Source: Spirosoma sp. KUDC1026 (lineage in GTDB: Bacteria; Bacteroidota; Bacteroidia; Cytophagales; Spirosomataceae). Taken from it: a DNA stretch of 64,000 bases. Of this stretch, positions 8,617 to 17,562 are shown piece after piece. The notes beneath the pieces are model-generated. The model saw only the letters and a list, made by a program, of their open reading frames with translations, ran no database searches and was not told the DNA's origin. Location: contig NZ_CP056032.1 of assembly GCF_013375035.1 (NCBI RefSeq), forward strand, positions 728,001 through 792,000, read 5' to 3'. A program made the translations under genes and the position numbers. Each line of letters begins with the position of its first letter. Positions within the stretch are counted from its first letter, which is position 1.

Positions 8617-9876
8617 CTACCGGTTCCGGCCTACGCCGATCATAGCGCAACGGAAACCGATCATAGCCGTAGCCGAGTCCTGATCCAGGAACCGGCGCGT
8701 ACCTGGCGATAACCAGTATGCTACGTCATTCCAGGAGCCGCCTTTATAAACACGCAGTTTGTCATCGATGAGTGACTGTTTGTTCTTAGTGTCATAGTTT
8801 TTGGCGTCATCCAGATAACCATTCCGACGAATCGGGTTCAGGTCATTCACATCCTGATACGACAGGGGACGATAAACGTCATACACCCACTCGTTTACGT
8901 TGCCAGCCATGTTATACAGACCAAAGTCGTTGGCAGGGTATGCGTAAATTTCAGCAGTGATGATGGCGCCATCATTTGACCGACCGGCGATACCAGCGTA
9001 GTCACCACGGCCGCGTTTAAAGTTAGCCAGCATCTGGCCCTGTTTCCGTCCTTTCTTCGGGTTACGTACCGACGAACCATCCCAGGGATAAATCCGCTGA
9101 TTGATCTGGTTTTCGTCCATGTACTGGGTACCAATCAAAGCTTTAGCTGCGTATTCCCATTCGGCCTCGGTTGGTAGACGGTAATCCGGAAGAATCATGC
9201 CACTTTCCAAACTTGGTTTAGAAGGAGTTGTAGACGCTGTCGCTTCTGCCAGAGCGGGGTCTTCTGCCTGTTTCGATTTACGCTTCAGCGAGAAACCACC
9301 TTTCTTTGTTTTCTGACCGCCTTTTGCCAACTCATTGTTTACTGCGTTAGACCGCCATATGGCATAATCGTTCGCCTGCACCCAAGATACACCCACTACC
9401 GGATAATACCGGAAAGCAGGATAACGAAGGTACTGCGTAACGTATGAGTCGTTAAACGACAAAGGGTTTGCCCATACTGTCGTGTCAGGCAAAGCAGCCC
9501 GGACAACTTCCTCAGATGAGTCGCGCGTAATAGAATTCAAGTATTCGAGGTAATGGACGTTAGCCATCTCGGTCTCGTCCATGTAGAACGACTGAATCGA
9601 AACGGTACGTTCGCGGTTGTCACGTGAGTTCATGACGTCCTCTTCCAGAGCACCCATCGTAAACCGACCACCTTCAATAAAGACGAGGTTTGGACCCGCT
9701 TTCTGACCGGCAAACTTCTTCACCTGGAAGCCATCTTTTTCGTTGTAGGCAATCCCCGTTGCAGTACTCTTCTTACCAGGTTTCACGCTGGTAGGATGTT
9801 TTGATTTACAAGCGGCCAGGGCTGCCGTTGCCAGCAGCACATACGCTGCCTGTTTCAGGTGATACTTCAGAATCAT
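8617..9876 (-). CDS. gldJ: Gliding motility / T9SS lipoprotein GldJ
   Basis: GldJ is an outer-membrane lipoprotein required for gliding and for stability of GldK, a T9SS ring component. The product has a lipoprotein signal with lipobox LAAC (lipidated C23 from the chosen start) and a formylglycine-generating-enzyme/sulfatase-modifying-factor fold. GldJ-like landmarks are FIEGGRFTMG, SFYMDETEMAN, PDTTVW, PAFRYYPVVGVSW and the C-terminal RVYKGGSWND...IGFRCAM. I chose the ATG at 9876, since an upstream ATG at 9906 would add ten residues before the signal peptide. GldK shares the fold, but the PDTTVW and PAF..YPVVGV.W segments favour GldJ. It follows mfd by 39 bp. Confidence 0.82.
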   Translation of the reverse strand: MILKYHLKQAAYVLLATAALAACKSKHPTSVKPGKKSTATGIAYNEKDGFQVKKFAGQKAGPNLVFIEGGRFTMGALEEDVMNSRDNRERTVSIQSFYMDETEMANVHYLEYLNSITRDSSEEVVRAALPDTTVWANPLSFNDSYVTQYLRYPAFRYYPVVGVSWVQANDYAIWRSNAVNNELAKGGQKTKKGGFSLKRKSKQAEDPALAEATASTTPSKPSLESGMILPDYRLPTEAEWEYAAKALIGTQYMDENQINQRIYPWDGSSVRNPKKGRKQGQMLANFKRGRGDYAGIAGRSNDGAIITAEIYAYPANDFGLYNMAGNVNEWVYDVYRPLSYQDVNDLNPIRRNGYLDDAKNYDTKNKQSLIDDKLRVYKGGSWNDVAYWLSPGTRRFLDQDSATAMIGFRCAMIGVGRNR

Positions 9877-9915
9877 TGCTGTTTTTGTGTAAAAACGTAG
9901 GTGCAAACGTCGTGA

Positions 9916-12900
9916 TTAATTTGTCAATTCGCCCAATATATCATCTAACTGCTCAACCGAAAACACATCAGTATGCGTGAAAATAGGGCGGTTTTTTGAT
10001 TCCTTCAGCGAACATTTGGCCGGATTACGCTTGATGTAGTCAATTACCTTGCCAAATTGGTCAGATTTGAAGAAATCATCATTCCCGTTAGAAACGAAGA
10101 ATCCTTTCAGGATATTATTCTTAAGCGTCAGTTTTTCAAGGTATAAACGCTCAGCTTTCCAGCGGACGTTCACCATTTTAATCAGGTTTTCGACCTCTTC
10201 GGGAAGCGGTCCAAAACGATCGAGAACCTCCTGCCGGAACGATTGTAATTCCTCGGCGTTCTGCAAACTATCCAGACGGGTATATAACGCCAGTCGTTCG
10301 GAGATATTGGATACGTAGCGTTCTGGAATAACTACCTGAAGATCGGTTTCGATAACCGTATCCGGTAAAGACAGTTTAAAGTCGCCGGGCTTCGTTTCGA
10401 ATAGATCCTTGAACTCATTTTCACGTAACTCCTGAACGGCTTCATCAAGTACTTTGTGGTACATCTCGAAGCCAAGGTCGTTTACAAATCCGCTTTGTTC
10501 AGCACCAAGCAGGTTACCTGCTCCACGGATATCCAGATCCCGCATGGCTATTTTGAAGCCCTCGCCCAGATCCGAAAAATCTTCCAGGGTTTGCAGTCGT
10601 TTACGTGCGTCCGCCGTAAGTACGGAAGGGGGCGGTGTTAACAGATAACAGAATGCTTTTCGGTTCGAACGTCCTACCCTTCCACGCATCTGGTGCAGGT
10701 CTGACAGGCCGAAATGATGGGCATTGTTAATCAGAATCGTGTTGGCGTTGGAAATATCCAGTCCAGATTCGATGATGTTGGTCGAGACCAATACGTCATA
10801 TTCGCCTTCGATAAAGCGAGTCATGATACGTTCCAGTCGATCTCCTTCCATCTGACCATGCGCAACGCCGATACGTGCTTCAGGAACCAGACGCATGATC
10901 AGGTTACCAATGGCCTCAATATCATTGACCCGGTTATGGACAAAAAATACCTGACCACCGCGACGTATTTCGTAACTGACTGCGTCACGTATCGTCGCTT
11001 CATTGTAGGCGTGGACTTCGGTCGTAACAGGTTGCCGGTTAGGCGGGGGCGTCGCAATAACGGATAAGTCGCGCGCGCCCATCAATGAGAAATGCAACGT
11101 ACGGGGAATAGGTGTTGCCGTGAGCGTCAACACGTCTACCTCGACCCGCATTTCTTTCAACCGATCTTTGGTTTTGACCCCAAACTTTTGTTCCTCATCA
11201 ATAATCAGTAAGCCTAAGTCTTTGAATTTGATGTCTTTATTAACGATTCGATGGGTGCCGATCAGGATACCAATCTCGCCCGATGAAACGCCTTTCAATA
11301 TTTCCTTAATCTGGGAGGCTGTACGGAAACGGTTGATGTATGCAATCTTCACCGGAAAATCAGTCATGCGCTCCGAGAAGGTTTTGAAGTGCTGCATGGC
11401 CAGGATTGTAGTGGGGACGAGCACAGCCACCTGCTTATTGTCCGTAACGGCTTTAAACGCAGCCCGAACCGCAATTTCTGTTTTTCCAAAACCAACGTCG
11501 CCACAAACGAGCCGGTCCATTGGGTTCGGCCGTTCCATATCGTCCTTGACGTCGTTGGTTGCCTTCGCCTGATCGGGTGTATCTTCGTACAGAAACGACG
11601 ATTCCAGCTCAGCCTGCAGAAAACTGTCGCGACTGTAGGCGTAGCCCGGCGCGTTACGTCGTTTGGCGTACAGGGCGATCAGTTCGCGTGCAATGTCCTT
11701 AACCTGCTTCCGGATTCGGGACTTCTTCTGTTCCCACTCCTGCGAGCCAAGTTTACTCATCGTTGGCGGCCCGCCCTCCCGACCGCTGTATTTGGCGATC
11801 TTATGAAGACTGTGGATACTGACCAGCAGAATGTCGTTGTCGCGGTAAATAAGCCGAATGGCTTCCTGCTCATTCCCCGCATGGTCAACGCGCTCCAGGC
11901 CCGCAAAACGGCCAATACCGTGGTCGACGTGCGTTACGTAGTCGCCGGGTTGCAGGGTCTTTAACTCACGTAACGTCAGCGCTTTCGACTTCGAAAATTT
12001 ATCCTGAACGCGATACTTGTAATACCGGTCGAAAATCTGGTGATCGGTGAAGCAGGCAACTTTAAGCGCTTCGTCGATAAATCCTTCCCGTAAACCGATA
12101 TTCAGGGGCTGAAACTTGACAAAGGGATCAAGTTCCTCAAAAATCGTCCGTAAACGGTCCAGCTGTTTGAAGGATTCGGCCGCAATAATGTTGGTGTACC
12201 CTTTAGCCTGGTTATCGCCCAACACATCCACAAGCCGTTTAAAATCTTTATTAAACGACGGCTGTGGTTTGGATTGATACTGCTGGCGGCCTTCGGTTTT
12301 GAAATAGAGTTTACGTCCGAACTCAACCGTCCGAAACGCCTTTAGCTGATTCAGAAACGAGCGTCGGGTTTCGAATAAATCAGTGGGGTCCGATACGATC
12401 TGAATACCACCACTGTTCGCTACGATTGTTTCGAAACTCTGCTCGGCTTTCTCATAGCACTTTTCAATGATTTCAAGCGTGAAATCAACATCTTTTGCCC
12501 AGACCGTTGTAGTATCGGGTAGAAAGTCGAAAAAAGGCTCACGGTTTTCCTCAACGAGCTTCGTCTGGATATTCGGAATGACGTTGATAAAATCAACCGG
12601 ATCGGTTGATAACTGCGACTCCGGATTGAATTTCCGGATGCTTTCTACCTCATCATCAAACAGATCAATCCGGAAGGGAAACTCGCTGGCGAAAGAAAAC
12701 ACGTCGATGATACCGCCCCGTACTGAGAACTGACCCGCTTCATACACAAAATCCGTTTTCTCAAATTCGTACTGCTGGAGCAGCTCGGAAACGAAGTTGG
12801 TATCCAGCTTCTCGCCTACCCGGATGGTCAGCGTATTTGCCTGCAACGAGCGCTTATTGATCACCTTCTCAGACATGGCTTCCGGATACGTAACCATCAG

Positions 12901-13269
12901 CAAGCCGTCTTTAGGGGCAGGGTTGAGCTTGTTGAGCACTTCGGCCCGCATCAGTACGTTGGCGTTTTCGACTTCCTCATACTGGTACGGCTTTTTGTAG
13001 GACATCGGGAACAGCAGAATCTCCCGACTCAGCAGGTTCTGCAGATCATTAAAGAAATAGGATGCTTCGTCCCGGTCGGTCAGGATAAATAGATGATTTC
13101 CACCCACCATCCTGACAAGCGATGAGGCCAGTACGGCATCGACGCTGCCTGCCAGCCCCTTGATCTGTAGCCGTTGCGGATCTCCAGACGGCTTTTGACC
13201 AAAGGGTTCAGCCAGCAGTTTTATATAACTATCATCGGTATAGATACCGAGTAATTCCTCTGGTTTCAA
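9916..13269 (-). CDS. mfd: Transcription-repair coupling factor Mfd
   Basis: Mfd is an ATP-driven translocase that removes RNA polymerase stalled at lesions and recruits UvrA. The 1,117-residue product has the full architecture: a UvrB-like N-terminal module, the polymerase-interacting domain (YVTHVDHGIGRFAGLE onwards), RecG-like helicase motifs (GDVGFGKTE Walker A, IDEEQ box, LTATPIPRTL), and the C-terminal TRCF domain. The start appears to be TTG at 13269; no in-frame ATG is found between it and the hairpin upstream. It is probably cotranscribed with gldJ. Confidence 0.97.
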   Translation of the reverse strand: MKPEELLGIYTDDSYIKLLAEPFGQKPSGDPQRLQIKGLAGSVDAVLASSLVRMVGGNHLFILTDRDEASYFFNDLQNLLSREILLFPMSYKKPYQYEEVENANVLMRAEVLNKLNPAPKDGLLMVTYPEAMSEKVINKRSLQANTLTIRVGEKLDTNFVSELLQQYEFEKTDFVYEAGQFSVRGGIIDVFSFASEFPFRIDLFDDEVESIRKFNPESQLSTDPVDFINVIPNIQTKLVEENREPFFDFLPDTTTVWAKDVDFTLEIIEKCYEKAEQSFETIVANSGGIQIVSDPTDLFETRRSFLNQLKAFRTVEFGRKLYFKTEGRQQYQSKPQPSFNKDFKRLVDVLGDNQAKGYTNIIAAESFKQLDRLRTIFEELDPFVKFQPLNIGLREGFIDEALKVACFTDHQIFDRYYKYRVQDKFSKSKALTLRELKTLQPGDYVTHVDHGIGRFAGLERVDHAGNEQEAIRLIYRDNDILLVSIHSLHKIAKYSGREGGPPTMSKLGSQEWEQKKSRIRKQVKDIARELIALYAKRRNAPGYAYSRDSFLQAELESSFLYEDTPDQAKATNDVKDDMERPNPMDRLVCGDVGFGKTEIAVRAAFKAVTDNKQVAVLVPTTILAMQHFKTFSERMTDFPVKIAYINRFRTASQIKEILKGVSSGEIGILIGTHRIVNKDIKFKDLGLLIIDEEQKFGVKTKDRLKEMRVEVDVLTLTATPIPRTLHFSLMGARDLSVIATPPPNRQPVTTEVHAYNEATIRDAVSYEIRRGGQVFFVHNRVNDIEAIGNLIMRLVPEARIGVAHGQMEGDRLERIMTRFIEGEYDVLVSTNIIESGLDISNANTILINNAHHFGLSDLHQMRGRVGRSNRKAFCYLLTPPPSVLTADARKRLQTLEDFSDLGEGFKIAMRDLDIRGAGNLLGAEQSGFVNDLGFEMYHKVLDEAVQELRENEFKDLFETKPGDFKLSLPDTVIETDLQVVIPERYVSNISERLALYTRLDSLQNAEELQSFRQEVLDRFGPLPEEVENLIKMVNVRWKAERLYLEKLTLKNNILKGFFVSNGNDDFFKSDQFGKVIDYIKRNPAKCSLKESKNRPIFTHTDVFSVEQLDDILGELTN

Positions 13270-13301
13270 GCGAGATTCAGGTTGTAATGAACAAACACGA
13301 A

Positions 13302-13330
13302 AAGCCGCAGAAAGAATATTTCGGCGGCTT
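13302..13330 (-). terminator. Terminator after barstar gene
   Basis: A hairpin (aagccgc / gcggctt, extended inwards with one mismatch) lies 40 bp past the barstar stop. On the minus strand it is followed by TTTTCGTGTTT. It separates the barnase/barstar transcript from mfd. Confidence 0.65.
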
Positions 13331-13369
13331 CTGGCATAACAGCAAGGGTATAAAATTTGTTGCAGATAG

Positions 13370-13816
13370 CTAGGCTAGTTCCGCCAGCATCCGATAAGCA
13401 ATTGACTCACGATCAAGTAGCTGACGGATGCGGGGGCTATCCTCAAAAACGATAATAATTTCCTTTTTATCGATGTCCTCGTCTTCATCCACCCACTTCC
13501 AATCTTCGGCAGTGGCGTCCAGAATACTCAGCAGGCTGGCCAGCTTGGCGGGGTCGCGCTCCTTGCTGACAAGCTCATTTGTATTGGTCAGGTAAAGCAC
13601 GATACGTTCGTCTTCTAGCCACTGCAGATCATTAAGTGAATCGTTGAGGGCATCCAGGTTGAAGCCAAAATCCGGGATCTCCAGTAAATCTGCCATCGCT
13701 TCGTAAAACTGACGAAGTGTGAGGGTCTTACTACCGTCGATATGAGCAATGAACGAGTCGGCGAAATGCGTTTCTAATTCGCGTTCCGACTGGCAAATGA
13801 AAATATTGGGTGTCAT
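13370..13816 (-). CDS. Barstar family ribonuclease inhibitor (immunity protein)
   Basis: Barstar-type proteins bind barnase-type RNases in the cytoplasm and block the active site. The 148-residue product has no signal peptide. It shows the family pattern of a beta strand, an IDGSKTLTLRQFYEAMADLL helix, the FGFNLDALNDSLND segment equivalent to the barstar inhibitory helix region, and an acidic C-terminal half (EDWKWVDEDEDIDKKE) suited to a basic RNase surface. It is longer than the 90-residue Bacillus protein because of added acidic sequence. Its ATG overlaps the TGA of the RNase gene by 4 bp, so the two are translationally coupled. Confidence 0.88.
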   Translation of the reverse strand: MTPNIFICQSERELETHFADSFIAHIDGSKTLTLRQFYEAMADLLEIPDFGFNLDALNDSLNDLQWLEDERIVLYLTNTNELVSKERDPAKLASLLSILDATAEDWKWVDEDEDIDKKEIIIVFEDSPRIRQLLDRESIAYRMLAELA

Positions 13817-14292
13817 TTTATTTCTGTAAACGTATTGTAATGATCGGCTGTGTAATACGCCCGGTTGTCGGAACCGGTAACTAACCGTTCGGCTCCGCGA
13901 TTTTTGCCCCGGACCTTGGGATTAACATCCCATTCCCGGTACCGGATTTTCTCACCGGACAGATCATTTCTGGGTAGATGATTTTCAAAGTTACCAAATA
14001 CCCGCCCACCAACGTAGTTATCAGGAGCCCGGCCGTTTTTTCGAACATAATTCAGTACCCTGATGACTTTATCCGGAATTCGTTCCGACGCATGTACGGC
14101 AATCTGATCCTGATTTGACCGGAATTTAGCTGGCTGGTGTTGCCGTTTCTGGAGCTTGCGTTCGGATCGATAGGTGTCCTGTTGCGTTACGTCCTGACGA
14201 TTGGATTCCCGTTGATCTGTTCGGCAGGCAGTGCTGCCAAAGAGGCCAATTATCAGCAGACAGAGTTGAAAGAATAAGCGAAGCGACGACAT
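13813..14292 (-). CDS. Barnase-type guanyl-specific RNase with lipoprotein signal
   Basis: The 159-residue product has a lipoprotein signal peptide with lipobox GSTAC (lipidated C23). A basic linker (about 24-70) follows, then a microbial ribonuclease domain (about 71-159). Residues matching the barnase active site are all present: E120 in YREWD, R132 and R136 in NRGAER, and H151 in ADHYNTF. The C-terminal SDNRAYYTADHYNTFTEI closely follows the barnase pattern. The enzyme would cleave single-stranded RNA after guanine. A membrane-anchored rather than freely secreted barnase is unusual and suggests a contact or surface toxin, with barstar as immunity. Function as a toxin is inferred. Confidence 0.88.
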   Translation of the reverse strand: MSSLRLFFQLCLLIIGLFGSTACRTDQRESNRQDVTQQDTYRSERKLQKRQHQPAKFRSNQDQIAVHASERIPDKVIRVLNYVRKNGRAPDNYVGGRVFGNFENHLPRNDLSGEKIRYREWDVNPKVRGKNRGAERLVTGSDNRAYYTADHYNTFTEIK

Positions 14293-14343
14293 GTATTCTG
14301 CAGCAGGTTAAAGCAACAGGCAAAGAAAGTAGATTGGCATAAA

Positions 14344-14370
14344 AAAGCCCTCCGTTCTGGGGAGGGCTTT
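14344..14370 (-). terminator. Terminator of the ring-cleavage operon
   Basis: Perfect 10-bp arms (aaagccctcc, ggagggcttt) with a 7-nt loop. The minus strand continues into a T tract. It lies 6 bp beyond the stop of the 100-residue gene. Confidence 0.88.
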
Positions 14371-14375
14371 CCTGA

Positions 14376-14678
14376 TTAGTTCAGTGAAAAAAGCGGAATC
14401 CGGGCCGCTACCATGTTATGAAACAATAGTTCGGTAATCATGGGGGTCATGTACTTAATAAGCGGAAACTCCGAAATTGATTCCATCACTTCCATTTCTG
14501 AATCAGCCTTAACAATGCACCACAACTTCTGACGATCGGCTGACAATGAATAGGAGAGCAAGACCCCCTTCTCCATCATTTCGTCAATTTTGAGCCGTTG
14601 CGCTGGGATTCGATTCATAAACCCATCATCCATGTGAGTGGGCAGGTCAAATTCAACCATGTACTGGCTCATAAGCAT
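14376..14678 (-). CDS. Muconolactone isomerase-like small ferredoxin-fold protein
   Basis: The 100-residue protein resembles small dimeric alpha/beta-barrel proteins of the muconolactone delta-isomerase/YCII group: a first strand QYMVEFDLP, a central strand LWCIVKADSEMEVMESI, and a hydrophobic C-terminus. Muconolactone isomerases act on ring-cleavage products of catechol, which fits the upstream ring-cleaving dioxygenase. However, no catalytic residue can be assigned with confidence. It starts 5 bp after the hydrolase stop; a second ATG at 14672 is equally plausible. It is the last gene of a three-gene operon. Confidence 0.65.
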   Translation of the reverse strand: MLMSQYMVEFDLPTHMDDGFMNRIPAQRLKIDEMMEKGVLLSYSLSADRQKLWCIVKADSEMEVMESISEFPLIKYMTPMITELLFHNMVAARIPLFSLN

Positions 14679-14683
14679 TGCTG

Positions 14684-15331
14684 TTAGTGAACAGTCGGGG
14701 AAACACCCCCCTCTATCAGCAAATTAACAATGTTTAGCTCATCTTCGTTGATCGAGTGCGGAAAATTAGGATATAATTTAGCCGTTACGTCCGCACCCAG
14801 GCCGCGCAATACCTGCTCACTTTCCAGAAAGCGATCTTTGGGAATATGACTGTCCCGGTCGCTGCACCCCATAAAAATGGGTGTCTGATCGAACGAGCCC
14901 TCATACTTCCAGGTCGTGCCGGGAGGGCCGATAAGAGCCCCACTCAGGCCAAAAATACCGCCGTACTGCGTCGCGTTACGTGCCAGGAACTCCAGCAGCA
15001 GACAAGCTCCCTGCGAAAAACCAAGCCAGTAAATTTGCGGTAGCTTGAAATTATAGTCTGATTGCAAACGAGCTCGCAGACTGCTCAGTACCTCCAGCGC
15101 CGATGATAACGATGGTTCGTTCTCGTCCGTCGGGCGCATAAACGAATACGGATACCAAGTATTTCCCTGTGCTTCGGGCGCGACAAAGGCAAAGTCATCG
15201 GATTTGATGTACCTGGATAACGTCAGAATATCGGCTGCTGAGCCCCCACGCCCGTGAACCATCACCATTACCTTGCTGGCTTCGGTGAGTGGTTTCCCGG
15301 CGTAATGAAGGTTATTTGGATTATGAATCAT
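14684..15331 (-). CDS. Alpha/beta hydrolase, phospholipase/carboxylesterase type (MhqD-like)
   Basis: The 215-residue product has the serine hydrolase triad: S106 in GFSQG, an aspartate at D158 or D160 in GCSDRD, and H192 in FPHSI. It also has an early VHGRGG oxyanion segment. Its length fits the short esterase/phospholipase family that includes Bacillus MhqD. In Bacillus, mhqD and mhqO are induced by methylhydroquinone and catechol and work together in quinone tolerance. The same pairing here (dioxygenase 21 bp upstream) suggests a hydrolytic step after ring opening. The exact substrate is unknown. Confidence 0.85.
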   Translation of the reverse strand: MIHNPNNLHYAGKPLTEASKVMVMVHGRGGSAADILTLSRYIKSDDFAFVAPEAQGNTWYPYSFMRPTDENEPSLSSALEVLSSLRARLQSDYNFKLPQIYWLGFSQGACLLLEFLARNATQYGGIFGLSGALIGPPGTTWKYEGSFDQTPIFMGCSDRDSHIPKDRFLESEQVLRGLGADVTAKLYPNFPHSINEDELNIVNLLIEGGVSPTVH

Positions 15332-15352
15332 CGTATGTGTTTTTCAACTGAC

Positions 15353-16291
15353 TTATTTAACCGTAATCTCCGGTAAGCCTGCTTCGATTTTAGCCCGTAG
15401 CGGCTCGTATTGTTGAGGCAGTTTCAGCGCTGTACCCAGTTCGGCAACGGATTCATCAATCGCAAATCCTGGAGGGTTGGTGGCCACTTCGAACAGAATA
15501 CCCCCCGGCTCGCGGAAATAGATACTGTTGAAATAATTCCGGTCCTGCACCGGTGTTACGTGGTAGCCAGCGTCGGCCAGTTGTTGCTGAATAAGCAGTT
15601 GGGTTTCGTCGGAATTGGTCGAGAAAGCGACATGATGGACTGAACCCGCGCCCTGCAGACCCCGTGTGCCCTCCGGCGTTTTCAGAACATCGACAAAGCT
15701 ACCCGAGCCGCCTTTTCCCGCTTGAAACCGAAGGCGGCCGTCCTCTTCGCCCACTAGCGTATGCTGCATAATCTCGGTCAACAATTTACCGGTCCGGTCG
15801 GGCGTGGCGCTATTCAACGTAACGGTATGAAAACCGCGAATTGAAAACTCGGCTGGAATCTGACCATTGTCCCATCCGGTACGTTGATCGTCGTCGGTAA
15901 AGACGAGTTCAATACCCATGCCGTCCGGATCGTCGAAGCGCAGATAGGTTTCCGAAAAACGTTTGTAGGGACCAGCGTAAGGAATGCTACATTCGTTTAA
16001 CCGATCCATCCAATAGCTTACCGAAGCCGTCGGCACCGAGAAAGCTGTAAAAGTCAGCTGACCCACCCCTTTCCGACCACGGGGCAAATTGCCGTAGGGA
16101 AAGAACGTTAGGATTGAACCCGGCGTACCAGTTTCGTCGCCGTAGTACAGGTGATATACATCGGGGGCGTCGAAGTTGACCGTTTTTTTGACGAGCCGCA
16201 GGCCCAGCACGTCAGTATAAAAATCAACATTACGCTGGGTATCGCCAGCTATTGTTGTTACGTGGTGCAAACCGTTTATAAGCGTTTCCAT
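15353..16291 (-). CDS. Ring-cleaving dioxygenase of the VOC/glyoxalase superfamily (MhqO-like)
   Basis: The product is an extradiol-type dioxygenase made of two VOC modules, 312 residues from the chosen ATG at 16291. Metal-ligand candidates are the His of GLHHVT at the start, the HHVAFS histidine in the second module, and the Glu of ILFEVATN near the C-terminus. It is close in layout to the hydroquinone/MhqO group. An upstream in-frame ATG at 16330 would add 13 residues lacking family character. It is the first gene of the operon and lies just downstream of a 20-bp palindrome that is probably its operator. Confidence 0.85.
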   Translation of the reverse strand: METLINGLHHVTTIAGDTQRNVDFYTDVLGLRLVKKTVNFDAPDVYHLYYGDETGTPGSILTFFPYGNLPRGRKGVGQLTFTAFSVPTASVSYWMDRLNECSIPYAGPYKRFSETYLRFDDPDGMGIELVFTDDDQRTGWDNGQIPAEFSIRGFHTVTLNSATPDRTGKLLTEIMQHTLVGEEDGRLRFQAGKGGSGSFVDVLKTPEGTRGLQGAGSVHHVAFSTNSDETQLLIQQQLADAGYHVTPVQDRNYFNSIYFREPGGILFEVATNPPGFAIDESVAELGTALKLPQQYEPLRAKIEAGLPEITVK

Positions 16292-16348
16292 AGAATTGAA
16301 ATTGGTTAGATGGCCGGATTGTTTTTGCAATTATATGATGTTATTACA

Positions 16349-16368
16349 TTTAATGTATATACATTAAA
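16349..16368. promoter_or_regulatory. 20-bp perfect palindrome, probable repressor operator
   Basis: TTTAATGTATATACATTAAA is fully symmetric and lies 58 bp upstream of the dioxygenase start, in an AT-rich promoter region. Size and symmetry suit a dimeric MarR/DUF24-type regulator, as in the quinone-sensing MhqR/YodB systems. No such regulator gene is in the window. Confidence 0.6.
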
Positions 16369-16390
16369 AATATCTTTATGGTTCAATAAA

Positions 16391-16419
16391 AAAAGTCCGA
16401 CATATCATGCCGGACTTTT
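16391..16419. terminator. Bidirectional terminator after pdhA
   Basis: Perfect 9-bp arms (aaaagtccg, cggactttt) with an 11-nt loop, flanked by A and T tracts on both sides. It lies 20 bp past the pdhA stop and insulates pdhA from the ring-cleavage promoter. Confidence 0.85.
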
Positions 16420-16439
16420 TTCTAATCTATCTATTGAAT

Positions 16440-17486
16440 TTATTCCATGAGGAATGGATAATCCTGCTGCACATAAACGTCTTTAAACGCTTCTTCAGCC
16501 GGTGGGTATGGCGATTCTTCGGCGAACTTAACCGACTCATCAACAGTAGCTTTGATTTTTTTGTCGATAGCAGCCAAGTCATCTTCTGTAGCAATACCTT
16601 TTTCCAGAATACGTGCTTTTACCATCTCGATTGGGTCACGCATTTTGTACTGCTCAACTTCGTCTTTCGAACGGTATTTCTGTGGATCAGACATTGAGTG
16701 ACCACGGTAACGATACGTCCGGAACTCTAAGTACGTTGGACCTTCACCGGCACGGGCCCGATCGGCAGCACGGCTAACCGCTTCGTGAACGGCTTCAACG
16801 TCCATCGCGTCAACCGGCTCAGAGGGCATATCATAGGCTTCGCCGATGGTGTATAGATCCGTTACGTTCGATGTACGGGCTACCGACGTACCCATAGCAT
16901 AGCCGTTGTTTTCAACAACGAAAATGACGGGCAGTTTCCACAGCATAGCCATGTTGAAAGCCTCGTGCAAAGCGCCCTGTCGAACCGCGCCGTCACCGAA
17001 GTAACAGATACACAGGTTCTGGGTCTTGTTGTATTTCTCGGCGAAGGCGATACCGGCCCCCATTGGGATTTGTGCGCCTACGATACCGTGCCCGCCAACG
17101 AAGTTAACCGACTTATCGAAGATGTGCATCGAACCGCCTTTTCCCTTCGATGAGCCCGTTTGTTTAGCGAACAACTCGGCCATTATGGCTTTTGGATCGG
17201 AACCTAATGCCAGGGGGATACCATGGTCACGGTAAGCCGTAATCCATTTATCGTCTTTCGTCAGGGCCGAAACGGCACCCGATGAACCAGCCTCCTGGCC
17301 GATGTACAAGTGGCAGAAGCCACGAATTTTTTGCTGTCCGTAAAGCTGCCCGGCTTTTTCTTCAAATTTCCGTTGCAGTTGCATGGACTCGTACCAGTAC
17401 ATATACCGCTCATTCGGATGTTGCGCTTTTGCTGCTTCCGGAGCCTTATTGTTTTTTGTGTCGGATTTCTCTTTGACGCTTGCCAT
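16440..17486 (-). CDS. pdhA: Pyruvate dehydrogenase E1 component, alpha subunit
   Basis: PdhA forms the thiamine diphosphate-dependent alpha2beta2 E1 that decarboxylates pyruvate and acetylates the lipoyl group of E2. The 348-residue product has the TPP/Mg motif from GDG (164-166) to NN (193-194), the HGIVGAQIP segment, and the flexible loop RYRGHSMSDP. The N-terminal 25 residues are a polar, charged extension. The beta subunit gene pdhB is also in the window but 45 kb away on the same strand. The gene is divergent from recF and has its own terminator, so it is monocistronic. Confidence 0.95.
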   Translation of the reverse strand: MASVKEKSDTKNNKAPEAAKAQHPNERYMYWYESMQLQRKFEEKAGQLYGQQKIRGFCHLYIGQEAGSSGAVSALTKDDKWITAYRDHGIPLALGSDPKAIMAELFAKQTGSSKGKGGSMHIFDKSVNFVGGHGIVGAQIPMGAGIAFAEKYNKTQNLCICYFGDGAVRQGALHEAFNMAMLWKLPVIFVVENNGYAMGTSVARTSNVTDLYTIGEAYDMPSEPVDAMDVEAVHEAVSRAADRARAGEGPTYLEFRTYRYRGHSMSDPQKYRSKDEVEQYKMRDPIEMVKARILEKGIATEDDLAAIDKKIKATVDESVKFAEESPYPPAEEAFKDVYVQQDYPFLME

Positions 17487-17554
17487 GAGGATGGGTTCGA
17501 TGAAATCAGTAATCGATGTTCTGCTGGAGGTCCATTAACCTAACAAACCGGCCG

Positions 17555-17562
17555 TATCTTTG
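17555..17562 (+). promoter_or_regulatory. Candidate -7 promoter element upstream of recF
   Basis: TATCTTTG matches the Bacteroidota -7 consensus TAnnTTTG and points toward recF, 107 bp upstream of its ATG. A clear -33 TTTG is not seen at the expected spacing, so support is partial. Confidence 0.4.

Noticed and set aside
9621..9626. CACGTG, as in parS cores
   Set aside because: It lies inside gldJ coding sequence, and the flanks do not match the parS consensus or extend the symmetry.
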